From Pseudoneobacillus sp052180215 (GTDB taxonomy: Bacteria; Bacillota; Bacilli; Bacillales; Cytobacillaceae): DNA of 64,000 bases. The stretch covers positions 1,894,001 through 1,958,000 of the forward strand of contig NZ_CP197471.1 of NCBI RefSeq assembly GCF_052180215.1. Reading direction: 5' to 3'. Positions 25,491 through 34,447 of the stretch are shown piece by piece. Under the pieces are notes generated by a model that did no database searches, had not been told where the DNA came from, and was given only the letters and a program-made list of their open reading frames with translations. The stretch's first letter is position 1. Each line of letters starts with the position of its first letter. Position numbers and translations under genes: made by a program.

Positions 25491-26180
25491 ATGCGAAAAA
25501 GAAAGCTGATTGTACCAGCCATTATTTTGGTCCTGGCAAGCACGATTATTTTTTTCAGAGATGGGTTGATTCTTAATATAATTGGTTTAGAGTTTGAGAA
25601 CCCATTTGTTAAAAAAGTAATCGTACCTCTTACTTATAGCGATATTGACCGCAATCGTAATGGAATAGCGGATCCGATCGATATTGTGCAAACAGCTCGA
25701 AAAGAAGTAAAGCAACGGACGAAATATGAAAGTAACTATTACCAAGGGGGATATCCTCCAGAAGATGAAGGGGTCTGTACGGATGTCATTTGGCGCGGGT
25801 TAATGGGAGCCGATATTAATCTCAAAGAAATTATGGACTTGGATATAAAAGATCATATAGATTTATATCCTAGAGTAAACGGTAATCCGGATCCCAATAT
25901 CGATTTTCGTAGAGTTCCCAATCAATTTGTCTATTTTGAGAGATTTGCAGAGTCTTTAACGACGGAGCTTATTCCTGGGGATATTGAAAATTTAACGGAG
26001 TGGCAACCTGGAGATATTGTTGTGTTTTTAGATGGCTATCACCACGTCGGGATTGTATCAGATAAAAGAGCAAAGGATGGGACTCCTTATCTAATCAATA
26101 ATAATCCACCATATGCTGCTGAGGTGAAGCTGTCTTCTTTTAAGACACCTATTGCTGGTCATTATCGGTGGAAATACTAG
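25491..26180 (+). CDS. DUF1287 protein (NlpC/P60-like fold)
   Basis: 229 residues from ATG 25491 behind GAGGGTGAA. N-terminal hydrophobic anchor, then the DUF1287 domain with Cys in GVCTDVIWR and His in YHHVGIVSD, arranged like the Cys-His dyad of NlpC/P60 peptidases. Probably acts outside on cell wall peptides; activity in this family is not established as far as I know. Confidence 0.78.
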   Translation: MRKRKLIVPAIILVLASTIIFFRDGLILNIIGLEFENPFVKKVIVPLTYSDIDRNRNGIADPIDIVQTARKEVKQRTKYESNYYQGGYPPEDEGVCTDVIWRGLMGADINLKEIMDLDIKDHIDLYPRVNGNPDPNIDFRRVPNQFVYFERFAESLTTELIPGDIENLTEWQPGDIVVFLDGYHHVGIVSDKRAKDGTPYLINNNPPYAAEVKLSSFKTPIAGHYRWKY

Positions 26181-26198
26181 ACTCCTATAGAAAAAAAT

Positions 26199-26239
26199 AA
26201 ACCCGATTTTCCATCTCAAATAGTGGAAATCGGGTTTTC
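26199..26239. terminator. Terminator between convergent genes
   Basis: AAACCCGATTTTCCA / TGGAAATCGGGTTTT; A-rich on one side and T-rich on the other, so usable from both strands. Confidence 0.85.
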
Positions 26240-26245
26240 TCGCAT

Positions 26246-26446
26246 TTATAGATATTTCTTTAATTCCTCTGTTAAAATTAGAAAGTTGTCTTTGTCAAGA
26301 TTTTGCAGGGCTAGATCGATTTCCTTTTGAATTTTCTCCACTTGAAAATCACGGAGTGCTTTGTCTAATACCATCTCTGCAAAAATAGAATCCATTTGAC
26401 TTTGATCAGGGTGTTGGGGTGGATTTAAATAATAATTCTTTTTCAT
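26246..26446 (-). CDS. IDEAL domain protein (66 aa)
   Basis: The C-terminal ~45 residues (EMVLDKALRDFQ, IDLALQNLDKDNFLILTEEL) fit the IDEAL domain, a short helical module of Bacillales proteins such as YpiB and the ComK C-terminus. Role unknown. A second IDEAL protein is encoded at 46638. Confidence 0.78.
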   Translation of the reverse strand: MKKNYYLNPPQHPDQSQMDSIFAEMVLDKALRDFQVEKIQKEIDLALQNLDKDNFLILTEELKKYL

Positions 26447-26586
26447 TCGTAAGCAACTCCTTTTTCCTTTTTAAAATTATATATTAAATATTCAGATAAT
26501 TCAAATAGTTAATTCTGGTAAAAAAACATTTTATACCCAAAAATTAGTAATTTCAGATATAATGATGTTTTAGGGAGAGTGAATCA

Positions 26587-26973
26587 ATGTTAAAAGATGC
26601 TCTTAATGCAGTGGTAGAATATAGAAGAGTTATAAACACAGGGAATGTCATGGAAATAAATAAATGGGTTTCTGATGATTTTATTGGATATGTTGGGTAT
26701 TATGCGGATAAAGATTACGAAGTTTATCGTGGAGATTCCTATAAGTTGGACAATGTTGAAACCTTCAAATCATTTGAAGGAAAAGACCCTTTTTGGAAAT
26801 ACAAAGACCTAACTCATAGTTTACGGACACCAAATGAACTGATATTGTCCTCAATTGTAGAATTTTATCTATCAGGAGAAAAGGTGGCAACTGCACTAGC
26901 TATGGAAGTGTTTAAAAAGGAATTAGGAGAATGGAAGTTATATAGACAACATATGGAAAAATATGCGGAATGA
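26587..26973 (+). CDS. NTF2-like / DUF4440-type protein
   Basis: 128 residues; a small alpha+beta protein in which an N-terminal helix is followed by a beta-rich part, as in SnoaL/NTF2-like proteins. No catalytic residues are assignable. It is followed closely by a GNAT gene, whose ribosome site overlaps this stop codon. Confidence 0.55.
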   Translation: MLKDALNAVVEYRRVINTGNVMEINKWVSDDFIGYVGYYADKDYEVYRGDSYKLDNVETFKSFEGKDPFWKYKDLTHSLRTPNELILSSIVEFYLSGEKVATALAMEVFKKELGEWKLYRQHMEKYAE

Positions 26974-26983
26974 GGAGAAAAGG

Positions 26984-27739
26984 ATGAACAATATTACTTT
27001 TAAAAATATTTACAAACCAGGTAAACCAGTTTTTGAAAATGATTTATACTTGCATAATCATAATCCCGAGATGCTGTTGCAATATGACAGCAATTTTTTA
27101 GCGTTTAAAAAAATGCCTACTGTCCCTGAGTTCGAGGAGGCTTTAGCTTACTTGAAAGACTATCATAGTAAACATGGGCAGAAACATGTTCGTTTTTATT
27201 TTCCAGAAGGAGAGACTCTGTCTTCTGAATTAACGGATTACTTAATTAATGAAAAATTCACCATCGGATTTTTGGAATTATTCGCGATTCAGCCGAGTCA
27301 GTTTCCTGAAGTAGAGGCACATCCAGACATGGAAATGAAAAAGGTGACGGATGAGACGATTGATTTATTTTTACAATTTAAGTTAGAACAAGACGCTGAA
27401 TTTGGAAATCATTATGCAGAACAAAAACAGGCCGAGCATCTGCGAAATTTTAAGCGTGAACATATTCAACAGTTCATTGCTTTTTACCAAGGAAAACTTG
27501 TAGGATCTGTGGATGTGATTATTTCAGAACATACAGCAGAAATTGATAGTTTTATGGTTCTAGAAGACTACCAGAAAAAAGGAATCGGAAGCAGACTGCA
27601 AAAATATGTGATGGACCAATTTTTGGATAAAACGATTATTCTTGTAGCGGATGGTGAGGATACTGCAAAGGATATGTATCGCAAACAAAACTATCAATAT
27701 CTTGGGTTTCAGTATGAAGCACTGAAGGTGTATGAATAA
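26984..27739 (+). CDS. GNAT family N-acetyltransferase
   Basis: 251 residues; ATG 26984 with GAGGAG at 26972. The C-terminal GNAT domain is clear: IDSFMVLEDYQKKGIGSRLQKYV (acetyl-CoA loop KKGIGSRL) and a terminal DMYRKQNYQYLGFQYEALKVY. The N-terminal half is a degenerate second GNAT-like domain. Co-transcribed with the preceding gene and probably with the PhzF gene after it. Confidence 0.82.
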   Translation: MNNITFKNIYKPGKPVFENDLYLHNHNPEMLLQYDSNFLAFKKMPTVPEFEEALAYLKDYHSKHGQKHVRFYFPEGETLSSELTDYLINEKFTIGFLELFAIQPSQFPEVEAHPDMEMKKVTDETIDLFLQFKLEQDAEFGNHYAEQKQAEHLRNFKREHIQQFIAFYQGKLVGSVDVIISEHTAEIDSFMVLEDYQKKGIGSRLQKYVMDQFLDKTIILVADGEDTAKDMYRKQNYQYLGFQYEALKVYE

Positions 27740-27769
27740 GAATACTGGGTTCGGACTGGGGGTACGAAT

Positions 27770-28639
27770 ATGTGGCGGGACGTTTATGAACTATCTGCTT
27801 TTACCATGAATTGTAGGGGAGGAAATCCTGCGGGAGTAGTGTTGGAAACAAATGGTCTTACCGATATTGAAATGCTTGAGATTGCTAAAAAGGTTGGTTT
27901 TTCCGAAACCGCATTTGTGTTTCCATCCTCTCAAGCAGACTACCGTATTCGATATTTTACTCCTAATGAAGAAGTGGATATTTGTGGTCATGCGACCATT
28001 GCGACCTTTTCTTTATTGTTACAGAAAACGCTCGTTCAACCTAGTAACTTTTTGATTGAAACAAAAGCAGGGTTACTAAATATACAAGTAAATAAAGATC
28101 ATTCTGTATATTTAGAACAAAACAGACCGATTTTTGGAACAAGATTAGCAGCAGATGAAATCGTCCGTTCATTAGGATTGGAAGAGGATGATTTGGCGGG
28201 GGATTTACCAATCCAAATTGTTTCAACAGGCTTACATGATATGATGATTCCTGTGAAGAGTTTAACGGTTTTAAACAATTTAAACCCTAATTTTTCAAAA
28301 ATCAAAGAGATTTCTAGAAAATGGGATGTAATCGGATATCATGTATTTACTCTAGAGACAGTGCATGATTCTTCTGCTCACTGTCGGAATTTCGCCCCAC
28401 TGTATGATATTAATGAGGAAAGTGCCACAGGTACTTCTAATGCAGCTTTAGCTTGTTATTTGGCTAACTATCGGGGAATGGAATGGAATTATCGTTTTGA
28501 ACAAGGTTATGGGATGAATCGTCCATCCGAAATTATCGTAAATCTTGAATATGATTCTGGGGAAATTTCTTTTGTCCAAGTAGGCGGATGTTCATCTTGT
28601 TTTGAAAAGAGAAGGATCTTTTTCGGAGAGAACCGTTAA
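27770..28639 (+). CDS. PhzF family isomerase/epimerase-like protein
   Basis: 289 residues, two diaminopimelate-epimerase-like halves. Key motifs: GGNPAGVV (17-24), SET with the catalytic Glu46, DICGHAT (70-76) and SATGTSNAAL in the second half. PhzF members are acid-base isomerases; the substrate here is unknown. An unusual Cys pair, CSSC, sits near the C-terminus. Confidence 0.85.
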   Translation: MWRDVYELSAFTMNCRGGNPAGVVLETNGLTDIEMLEIAKKVGFSETAFVFPSSQADYRIRYFTPNEEVDICGHATIATFSLLLQKTLVQPSNFLIETKAGLLNIQVNKDHSVYLEQNRPIFGTRLAADEIVRSLGLEEDDLAGDLPIQIVSTGLHDMMIPVKSLTVLNNLNPNFSKIKEISRKWDVIGYHVFTLETVHDSSAHCRNFAPLYDINEESATGTSNAALACYLANYRGMEWNYRFEQGYGMNRPSEIIVNLEYDSGEISFVQVGGCSSCFEKRRIFFGENR

Positions 28640-28740
28640 AACCATACAGCTCTTAGCAGTTCGGTATATTTAACTGGCAAGTGAAGACACTAAAATGAGG
28701 TAACTTTACATTTATTTTTAAAAAAAGAGAGAGGGTTCCT

Positions 28741-30207
28741 ATGACAAAAGATATGACACAAACTGGTTGGAATTTCGATAACAGCTACGTTCGTTTGCCG
28801 GAAATTTATTATACTCGTCAAAACCCTACTCCTGTACACGCACCGAGATTGGTTGTACTAAATCATTCTCTAGCCCATTCATTGGGTTTAAAAGTGGAAT
28901 ACCTTCAAAGTGAAGATGGTGTTGCGGTGTTTGCCGGAAACCGAATCCCTGAGGGAGCTGAACCTCTTGCCCAAGCTTATGCAGGCCATCAATTCGGGCA
29001 TTTTACCAAGCTGGGAGATGGTCGTGCTATTCTGATTGGTGAGCATATTACTCCAAAAGGTGATAGAGTGGATATTCAGCTTAAGGGACCAGGTCGAACG
29101 CCATATTCTCGTGGGGGCGATGGTCGGGCAGCTTTAGGGCCAATGCTTCGTGAATATATTATCAGTGAAGCAATGCATGCTTTAGGAATTCCGACTACCC
29201 GCAGTTTAGCAGTGGTTTCAACCGGAGAAAAGGTGATTCGTGAAAATGATTTGCCAGGTGCGATTTTAACACGAGTGGCTGCCAGTCATTTGCGGGTTGG
29301 TACGTTTGAATATGCTGTTAGGTGGGGAAGTAAGGAGGAACTTAAAACTCTTGCTGACTATGCGATAGAGAGACATTATCCGGAAATAAGTGATGATGAG
29401 AGTAAGTACCTCTTATTTTTAAAAGCCGTCATAAAGAGACAGGCTTCTTTGGTTAGTAAATGGCAATTAGTTGGCTTTATTCATGGTGTGATGAATACTG
29501 ACAATATGACGATCAGCGGCGAAACGATTGATTATGGGCCGTGCGCTTTTATGGATACGTTTGATTTGGCAACGGTGTTTAGTTCTATTGATAGAGAGGG
29601 CCGTTATGCTTATGGTAATCAGCCTTATATGGCTTTGTGGAATCTGACAAGATTAGCGGAGAGCCTAGTGCCTCTTTTAGATGAAAATCAGGATCAGGCG
29701 ATTAAAATGGCTGAAGAAGCCCTTGGGGAATTTGGAAAACTGTATCAAAGTCATTGGTTAGCTGGGATGAGAGCCAAATTAGGAATCTTTAACGAAGAAG
29801 ATGAAGATGAAACGTTGATTAAAGAGCTTCTCGATTTGATGCAGGAGCATAAGGCGGATTATACGAATACCTTTAAGGCTTTAACACTAGGTAAATTAGA
29901 AGATAATGTTTTGTTTGGGAAAGCGGAATTTGATGATTGGCATGCCAAGTGGCAGTCAAGATTAAATAGACAGGAAGAGTCGAAGGAATCTTCGCGCGAA
30001 CTTATGCGGAAAAATAATCCTGGGGTCATCCCTCGAAATCATCGTGTAGAAGAGGCTTTGGAAGCGGCAGTTGAAGGGGATTTCACTGTCATGGAGAAAT
30101 TGCTGCACATATTATCGAATCCATATGAGTATTCTGCAGAACAAGCTGCTTATTGTACATTGCCAGAACCATCAGGACTGCCATATAGAACTTATTGCGG
30201 GACTTAA
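28741..30207 (+). CDS. selO: Protein adenylyltransferase SelO (YdiU)
   Basis: 488 residues, full length. SelO has an inverted kinase fold and transfers AMP from ATP to Ser/Thr/Tyr of target proteins, many redox-related. Visible motifs: Lys115 in LKGPGRTPYSRGGDGRAALG, HGVMNTDN in the catalytic loop and the metal Asp in DYGPCAF. The tail PYRTYCGT keeps the conserved C-terminal Cys (486), the position occupied by selenocysteine in animal SelO. Ribosome site GAGAGGG before the ATG. Confidence 0.93.
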   Translation: MTKDMTQTGWNFDNSYVRLPEIYYTRQNPTPVHAPRLVVLNHSLAHSLGLKVEYLQSEDGVAVFAGNRIPEGAEPLAQAYAGHQFGHFTKLGDGRAILIGEHITPKGDRVDIQLKGPGRTPYSRGGDGRAALGPMLREYIISEAMHALGIPTTRSLAVVSTGEKVIRENDLPGAILTRVAASHLRVGTFEYAVRWGSKEELKTLADYAIERHYPEISDDESKYLLFLKAVIKRQASLVSKWQLVGFIHGVMNTDNMTISGETIDYGPCAFMDTFDLATVFSSIDREGRYAYGNQPYMALWNLTRLAESLVPLLDENQDQAIKMAEEALGEFGKLYQSHWLAGMRAKLGIFNEEDEDETLIKELLDLMQEHKADYTNTFKALTLGKLEDNVLFGKAEFDDWHAKWQSRLNRQEESKESSRELMRKNNPGVIPRNHRVEEALEAAVEGDFTVMEKLLHILSNPYEYSAEQAAYCTLPEPSGLPYRTYCGT

Positions 30208-30220
30208 GTGGTATAGTGGT

Positions 30221-30784
30221 ATGGATTCCAAATTAAAATGGAACAAAAAGCACCAAGAGCGAATCGCTTTGGTGGAGGAGCCTTCACCAAATATACGATT
30301 AAAGAATCTTGTGAGTTTTTTAAACGGTGGTAAAGCACTCGATGTAGCGTGTGGTCTTGGAGGAAACAGTTTTTTTCTTGCCCGAAATCATTATCAAGTG
30401 GATGCTTTGGATATCTCGAATGTAGCCATACACTTTATTGAACAAAAGGCTGTTGGTCATAATCTTGATATTACTCCTCAAATCTGTGATCTTACTGATC
30501 TGACTAAGATAAAGTGGCCAAACAGTCCATATGATCTTGTGGTCATCACTTATTACCTGGATCGGAAGCTTTTTCCGATTGTAAAAGGTATCATAAAAGA
30601 AAATGGTTACTTTTTTATGGAAACCTTTTATCAGACAAGAGCTCCAAATGATCATCAGGGAATATCGGATCAATATAAATTGCAGCCTAGAGAGTTGCTA
30701 GAGGAATTTGCTGATTGGAATGTCCTCTTTTTTGAAGAAAATGAAGAAGAAGGACGGCAGACAATATTTTGTCAAAATAAATAG
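30221..30784 (+). CDS. Class I SAM-dependent methyltransferase (TehB-like)
   Basis: 187 residues from ATG 30221, 14 bases after selO; no strong ribosome site, so translation may be coupled. SAM-binding motif ALDVACGLGGNSFFLA near residue 40, then VDALDISNVAI. The C-terminal GYFFMETFYQ and RELLEEF blocks resemble TehB/small-molecule methyltransferases. Substrate unknown. Confidence 0.8.
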   Translation: MDSKLKWNKKHQERIALVEEPSPNIRLKNLVSFLNGGKALDVACGLGGNSFFLARNHYQVDALDISNVAIHFIEQKAVGHNLDITPQICDLTDLTKIKWPNSPYDLVVITYYLDRKLFPIVKGIIKENGYFFMETFYQTRAPNDHQGISDQYKLQPRELLEEFADWNVLFFEENEEEGRQTIFCQNK

Positions 30785-30806
30785 TGGTAAATCGGTATCA
30801 AAATAC

Positions 30807-30835
30807 TTGTGAAACGAGATTATTTTCATTATAAT
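30807..30835 (+). promoter_or_regulatory. Promoter of the RAT leader
   Basis: TTGTGA (30807-12), 17 bases, perfect TATAAT (30830-35). The start is expected near 30842, just before the antiterminator site. Confidence 0.7.
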
Positions 30836-30856
30836 AATCTTGGATTTGAAATAGGT

Positions 30857-30888
30857 AAGGATTGTTACTGTATCGGCAGGCAAAACCT
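30857..30888 (+). promoter_or_regulatory. LicT/BglG-type ribonucleic antiterminator (RAT)
   Basis: AAGGATTGTTACTG, a short loop, then GCAGGCAAAACCT: essentially the consensus target of LicT. Its 3' end overlaps the 5' arm of the terminator at 30884-30934, so binding of the antiterminator protein would prevent termination. The licT gene lies 2.6 kb downstream. Confidence 0.9.
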
Positions 30889-30934
30889 AAGTAAACTATG
30901 TCTAACTATAGGCATCGTTTATTTGGGTTTTTTC
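30884..30934 (+). terminator. Conditional terminator overlapping the RAT
   Basis: AACCTAAGTAAAC (30884-96) pairs over 13 bases with GTTTATTTGGGTT (30917-29), two G-T pairs, followed by T-rich sequence. Mutually exclusive with the RAT hairpin. Confidence 0.85.
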
Positions 30935-30977
30935 GTTTTTACTTGGTAAAGTTGATAGAGGGACTATTTTATTGGTG

Positions 30978-31185
30978 TTGTTGGACAAAAAAAGTCCATG
31001 GTGTGACGTTTGGTGTCCAGAATGGAGTTCCATTGGACAAAAGATGCTCGATGAGGAGTCGGAATGTCCAATAGGAAGGGTCTATCGGACAAAACCGGTT
31101 CAAGAAGGAGTCGGAATGTCCAATAGGAAGTCTCTATTGGGCATAACCTGCTCAAGAACAAGCCAACTTGTCCAATAGGAACACG
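30978..31185. repeat. 52-bp-period hairpin array upstream of ptsH
   Basis: Hairpins start at 31014, 31065, 31117 and (half) 31169, preceded by a half unit ending near 30987; periods 51, 52, 52. Termini TGTCC...GGACA match the 23.9-kb array, but the inner stem is CAATAG/CTATTG rather than CATCAT/ATGATG. Spacers carry GAGTCGGAA directly before TGTCC. It fills the space where a PTS permease gene might be expected. Confidence 0.88.
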
Positions 31186-31313
31186 ATAACCTACATCAAA
31201 CTAGACCCAACAAAGCCCAAGTAAAATAAACTCTATGAAAAAGCCAACTTATAAGCCTAGTTTGTTACACATTCCTTATTTAAATAACTTAATTAATTGG
31301 AGGATTTTATCAT

Positions 31314-31580
31314 ATGAAAAATCAAGTATTTACAATCGTGGAAGAATCAGGAATTCATGCTCGTCCAGCTACTTTAATCGTGCAAGCAGCTAGCAAATTT
31401 GATTCAGATATTAATCTATCTTTTAACGGTAAAACTGTAAACTTAAAGTCTATTATGGGCGTAATGTCACTTGGACTCAGCCATGGAGCTCAAATTGAAG
31501 TAAGTGCAGAAGGCCAAGATGAAGCGGAAGCATTGGAATTCATATCTGAGACATTAAAGAAAGAAGGTCTTGCCGAATAA
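31314..31580 (+). CDS. ptsH: HPr phosphocarrier protein
   Basis: 88 residues. It passes phosphate from Enzyme I to PTS EIIA domains through His15 (GIHARPA) and is phosphorylated on Ser46 (NLKSIMG) by HPr kinase to act as CcpA co-repressor. TTGGAGGAT ribosome site. Stop codon overlaps the ptsI start (TAATG). Confidence 0.97.
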   Translation: MKNQVFTIVEESGIHARPATLIVQAASKFDSDINLSFNGKTVNLKSIMGVMSLGLSHGAQIEVSAEGQDEAEALEFISETLKKEGLAE

Positions 31581-33295
31581 TGGAAGCTTTAAAAGGAATT
31601 GCCGCATCAAGTGGGATTGCAATAGCTAAGGCATATAAGTTAATCGAACCGAACTTAACTTTTGAAAAAAAGACCATCACGAATGTGGAAGCAGAAGTGG
31701 AACGCTTTAATACAGCTTTAGCCACCTCACGCACGGAGCTTGAGAAAATCAGAGATAAAGCTAACGAAGAGTTGGGTAGTGACAAGGCAGCAATTTTTGA
31801 AGCGCATCTTTTAGTTCTAAATGATCCTGAGCTGATTTCACCGATTACTGACAAAGTTAAATCAGAAAAAGTAAATGCAGAGCAGGCCTTGAAAGATATT
31901 TCTCATATGTTTATCATGATGTTCGAACAAATGGACAATGAATATATGAAAGAGCGTGCCGCTGATATTCGTGATGTGACGAACCGTGTACTGGCTAATC
32001 TTTTAGGGGTCCAAGTGGTGAACCTAAGCTTAATTTCTGAAGAAGTGATTATTATTGCAGAGGATTTAACTCCTTCTGATACAGCTCAATTAAATCGTAA
32101 CTATGTAAAAGGCTTCACAACCAATATTGGTGGACGTACCTCTCACTCGGCGATTATGGCACGATCAATGGAAATTCCTGCCGTCGTAGGAACGAAAACA
32201 GCGACTACCTCTATTCAAAATGGAGATATTGTGATTGTCAATGGATTAAAAGGTGAGGTTCTGATTAACCCAACACCTGAAGTGATTGAGCAATATAGAA
32301 AGGAACAAGTTCGTTTTGAAGCGCAAAAAGCAGAATGGGCGAAGCTTGTGAACGAAAGTACCGTTTCTGCTGATGGTCATCATGTTGAACTTGCTGCAAA
32401 CATCGGGACTCCTAATGATTTAGAAGGAGTTATGACCAATGGAGCAGAAGGTGTTGGTTTATACCGTACGGAATTTTTATACATGGGGCGTAATGAGCTT
32501 CCATCTGAAGAGGAGCAATTTGAATCGTATAAAACGGTTCTTGAAGGAATGAAAGAAAAGCCGGTTGTCGTACGAACATTAGATATCGGAGGAGATAAAG
32601 AACTTCCATATCTTGATTTACCAAAAGAAATGAATCCTTTCCTTGGCTTCCGTGCCATCAGACTATGCCTGGAGGAACAGGATTTATTCAGAACACAGCT
32701 GCGTGCTCTATTAAGAGCGAGCGTTTATGGTAATCTAAAAATCATGTTCCCTATGATTGCAACTTTAGATGAATTCCGTGCCGCAAAAGCTATTTTACTA
32801 GAAGAGAAGGAAAAGCTTGTGGCAGCGGGTATAGCTGTATCTGAAAAAATCGAACTTGGAATTATGGTTGAAATTCCATCAACGGCTGTTCTGGCTGACC
32901 AATTTGCGAAGGAAGTTGATTTCTTCAGTATTGGAACAAACGATTTAATCCAATATACAATGGCGGCAGACCGCATGAGTGAAAAAGTTTCTTATCTTTA
33001 CCAACCATATAATCCAGCGATTTTACGCTTAGTGAAAATGGTAATTGATGCTGCCCATCGTGAAGGTAAGTGGGCTGGAATGTGCGGTGAAATGGCTGGA
33101 GATGAAACAGCTATTCCACTATTATTAGGACTTGGGCTTGATGAGTTCTCGATGAGTGCCACTTCCATCTTAAAAGCTCGTTCTCAAATCCTACGCTTAA
33201 CCAAACAGGAAATGAAGGAATTAGCAGACAAAGCACTTCAAATGTCTACAACAAGTGAAGTAATGGAAGCTGTTAATCAAGCTACAAATAAATAA
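31580..33295 (+). CDS. ptsI: PTS Enzyme I
   Basis: 571 residues, normal length. Autophosphorylates from phosphoenolpyruvate on His189 (GGRTSHSAIMARS) and passes phosphate to HPr. C-terminal PEP-utilising barrel with LDIGGDKELPYL, FSIGTNDLIQYTMAADR and the catalytic Cys in GMCGEMAGD. One-base overlap with ptsH. Terminator follows. Confidence 0.97.
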   Translation: MEALKGIAASSGIAIAKAYKLIEPNLTFEKKTITNVEAEVERFNTALATSRTELEKIRDKANEELGSDKAAIFEAHLLVLNDPELISPITDKVKSEKVNAEQALKDISHMFIMMFEQMDNEYMKERAADIRDVTNRVLANLLGVQVVNLSLISEEVIIIAEDLTPSDTAQLNRNYVKGFTTNIGGRTSHSAIMARSMEIPAVVGTKTATTSIQNGDIVIVNGLKGEVLINPTPEVIEQYRKEQVRFEAQKAEWAKLVNESTVSADGHHVELAANIGTPNDLEGVMTNGAEGVGLYRTEFLYMGRNELPSEEEQFESYKTVLEGMKEKPVVVRTLDIGGDKELPYLDLPKEMNPFLGFRAIRLCLEEQDLFRTQLRALLRASVYGNLKIMFPMIATLDEFRAAKAILLEEKEKLVAAGIAVSEKIELGIMVEIPSTAVLADQFAKEVDFFSIGTNDLIQYTMAADRMSEKVSYLYQPYNPAILRLVKMVIDAAHREGKWAGMCGEMAGDETAIPLLLGLGLDEFSMSATSILKARSQILRLTKQEMKELADKALQMSTTSEVMEAVNQATNK

Positions 33296-33303
33296 ATGTT
33301 GGG

Positions 33304-33338
33304 AGGCCAGTTAGGCAATGCTTAGCTGGCCTTTTTTT
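33304..33338 (+). terminator. Terminator after ptsHI
   Basis: AGGCCAG...GC / GC...CTGGCCT stem with T run. Confidence 0.88.
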
Positions 33339-33443
33339 AACCTTGAAAAACAGAAGTGGAAAAGTTAGTATAGGATATCAAAGGCACACAATCAAACAGC
33401 CTATATAAAAAATTCATTTTATCATGCTTAAAGAGGTTAAAAT

Positions 33444-34277
33444 ATGAAAATACATAAAGTGATAAACAACAATGTCATCAGTGTGCTGACAGAAAACAAT
33501 CAAGAAATGGTTGTGATGGGGAGAGGCTTGGCGTTTAAGAAAAAAACAGGTGATCCTGTTGAGGAAGAATTGATAGAAAAAGTGTTTACTTTGGAAAATA
33601 AAGATGTCTCCGATCGATTCAAAACTCTTCTAAATGAAGTACCTACGGAATATATGGAAATTTCCGATGAAATTATTAGTTATGCGAAGGATACCTTAGG
33701 AAAAAAATTGAATGAAAGCATTTATGTATCCCTTACCGATCATATTCATTTTGCCGTTCAAAGACACCAAAAGGGAATGGACATCAAAAATGCTTTGCTT
33801 TGGGAAATCAAAAGGCTTTATCGAGACGAATTTAACATCGGTAAAGAAGCGTTAAATATAATAGAACAAAAGGTTGGGGTTGCCCTCCCGGAAGATGAAG
33901 CTGGGTTTATCGCATTGCATGTCGTGAATGCGGAACTAAACGAAGAAATGCCAAACATCTTAAATATCACGAAGGTAATTCAAGAAATTTTAACTCTTGT
34001 GAAAGATCATTTTCATATGGAGTTTGATGAAGAATCGCTAAACTATTATCGTTTTGTCACCCATCTTAAATATTTTGCTCAAAGGATGTTCAGTAAAACT
34101 TCCCTCACAAGTGACGACGATTTTCTTTTTCATACGGTAAAAGAAAGGTATACAGAAGCAGCGGCGTGTACGGATCAAATTAGAAAGTTCGTTTTGGAAA
34201 AATATGATTATGAACTAACTAATGAAGAAATGCTCTATCTAACGATTCATATTGCCAGAGTTGTGGAACAAAATTAA
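33444..34277 (+). CDS. licT: BglG-family transcription antiterminator, LicT type
   Basis: 277 residues, the same length as Bacillus subtilis LicT. N-terminal RNA-binding CAT domain (KIHKVINNNVISVL..., 1-55), then two PTS regulation domains with the four conserved histidines exactly at 100, 159, 207 and 269. When active it binds RAT hairpins such as the one at 30857 and prevents termination; HPr and an EIIB act on it by phosphorylation. In other bacilli licT sits with a beta-glucoside permease; here it follows ptsHI and precedes an orphan EIIB. Confidence 0.9.
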   Translation: MKIHKVINNNVISVLTENNQEMVVMGRGLAFKKKTGDPVEEELIEKVFTLENKDVSDRFKTLLNEVPTEYMEISDEIISYAKDTLGKKLNESIYVSLTDHIHFAVQRHQKGMDIKNALLWEIKRLYRDEFNIGKEALNIIEQKVGVALPEDEAGFIALHVVNAELNEEMPNILNITKVIQEILTLVKDHFHMEFDEESLNYYRFVTHLKYFAQRMFSKTSLTSDDDFLFHTVKERYTEAAACTDQIRKFVLEKYDYELTNEEMLYLTIHIARVVEQN

Positions 34278-34288
34278 TTTCATGAAAA

Positions 34289-34302
34289 TGAAAGCGTTGA
34301 CA
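34289..34302 (+). promoter_or_regulatory. CcpA cre site between licT and EIIB gene
   Basis: TGAAAGCGTTGACA matches TGWAANCGNTNWCA at every position. Its TTGACA could also serve as a -35 box, but no good -10 follows. Confidence 0.6.
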
Positions 34303-34313
34303 GCTATTTGATT

Positions 34314-34388
34314 AAGGATATGCAGGCAAAACCTGAGAAGAATAAGAAGGTTCATTTTTAAACTGTTCATGTTCTTTTCGGGTTCTTT
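34314..34388 (+). promoter_or_regulatory. Degenerate RAT with overlapping terminator
   Basis: AAGGATATGCAGGCAAAACCT looks like a RAT that lost its TGTTACTG half. AACCTGAGAAGAA (from 34330) pairs over 13 bases, with G-T pairs, with TTCTTTTCGGGTT (34373-34385), then T run: again a terminator overlapping the RAT 3' part. Whether LicT can still act here is doubtful. Confidence 0.5.
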
Positions 34389-34447
34389 TTTTAAAAAAAC
34401 ACCTAAAGTAGTAGTGCTTAATAACTAAACTCATAAAATCCCATTTT

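Noticed and set aside
30978..31178. Overlapping 65-68-residue frames on both strands in the 31-kb array
   Set aside because: They are made of the repeat units themselves and have no ribosome sites; products of repeat sequence, not genes.
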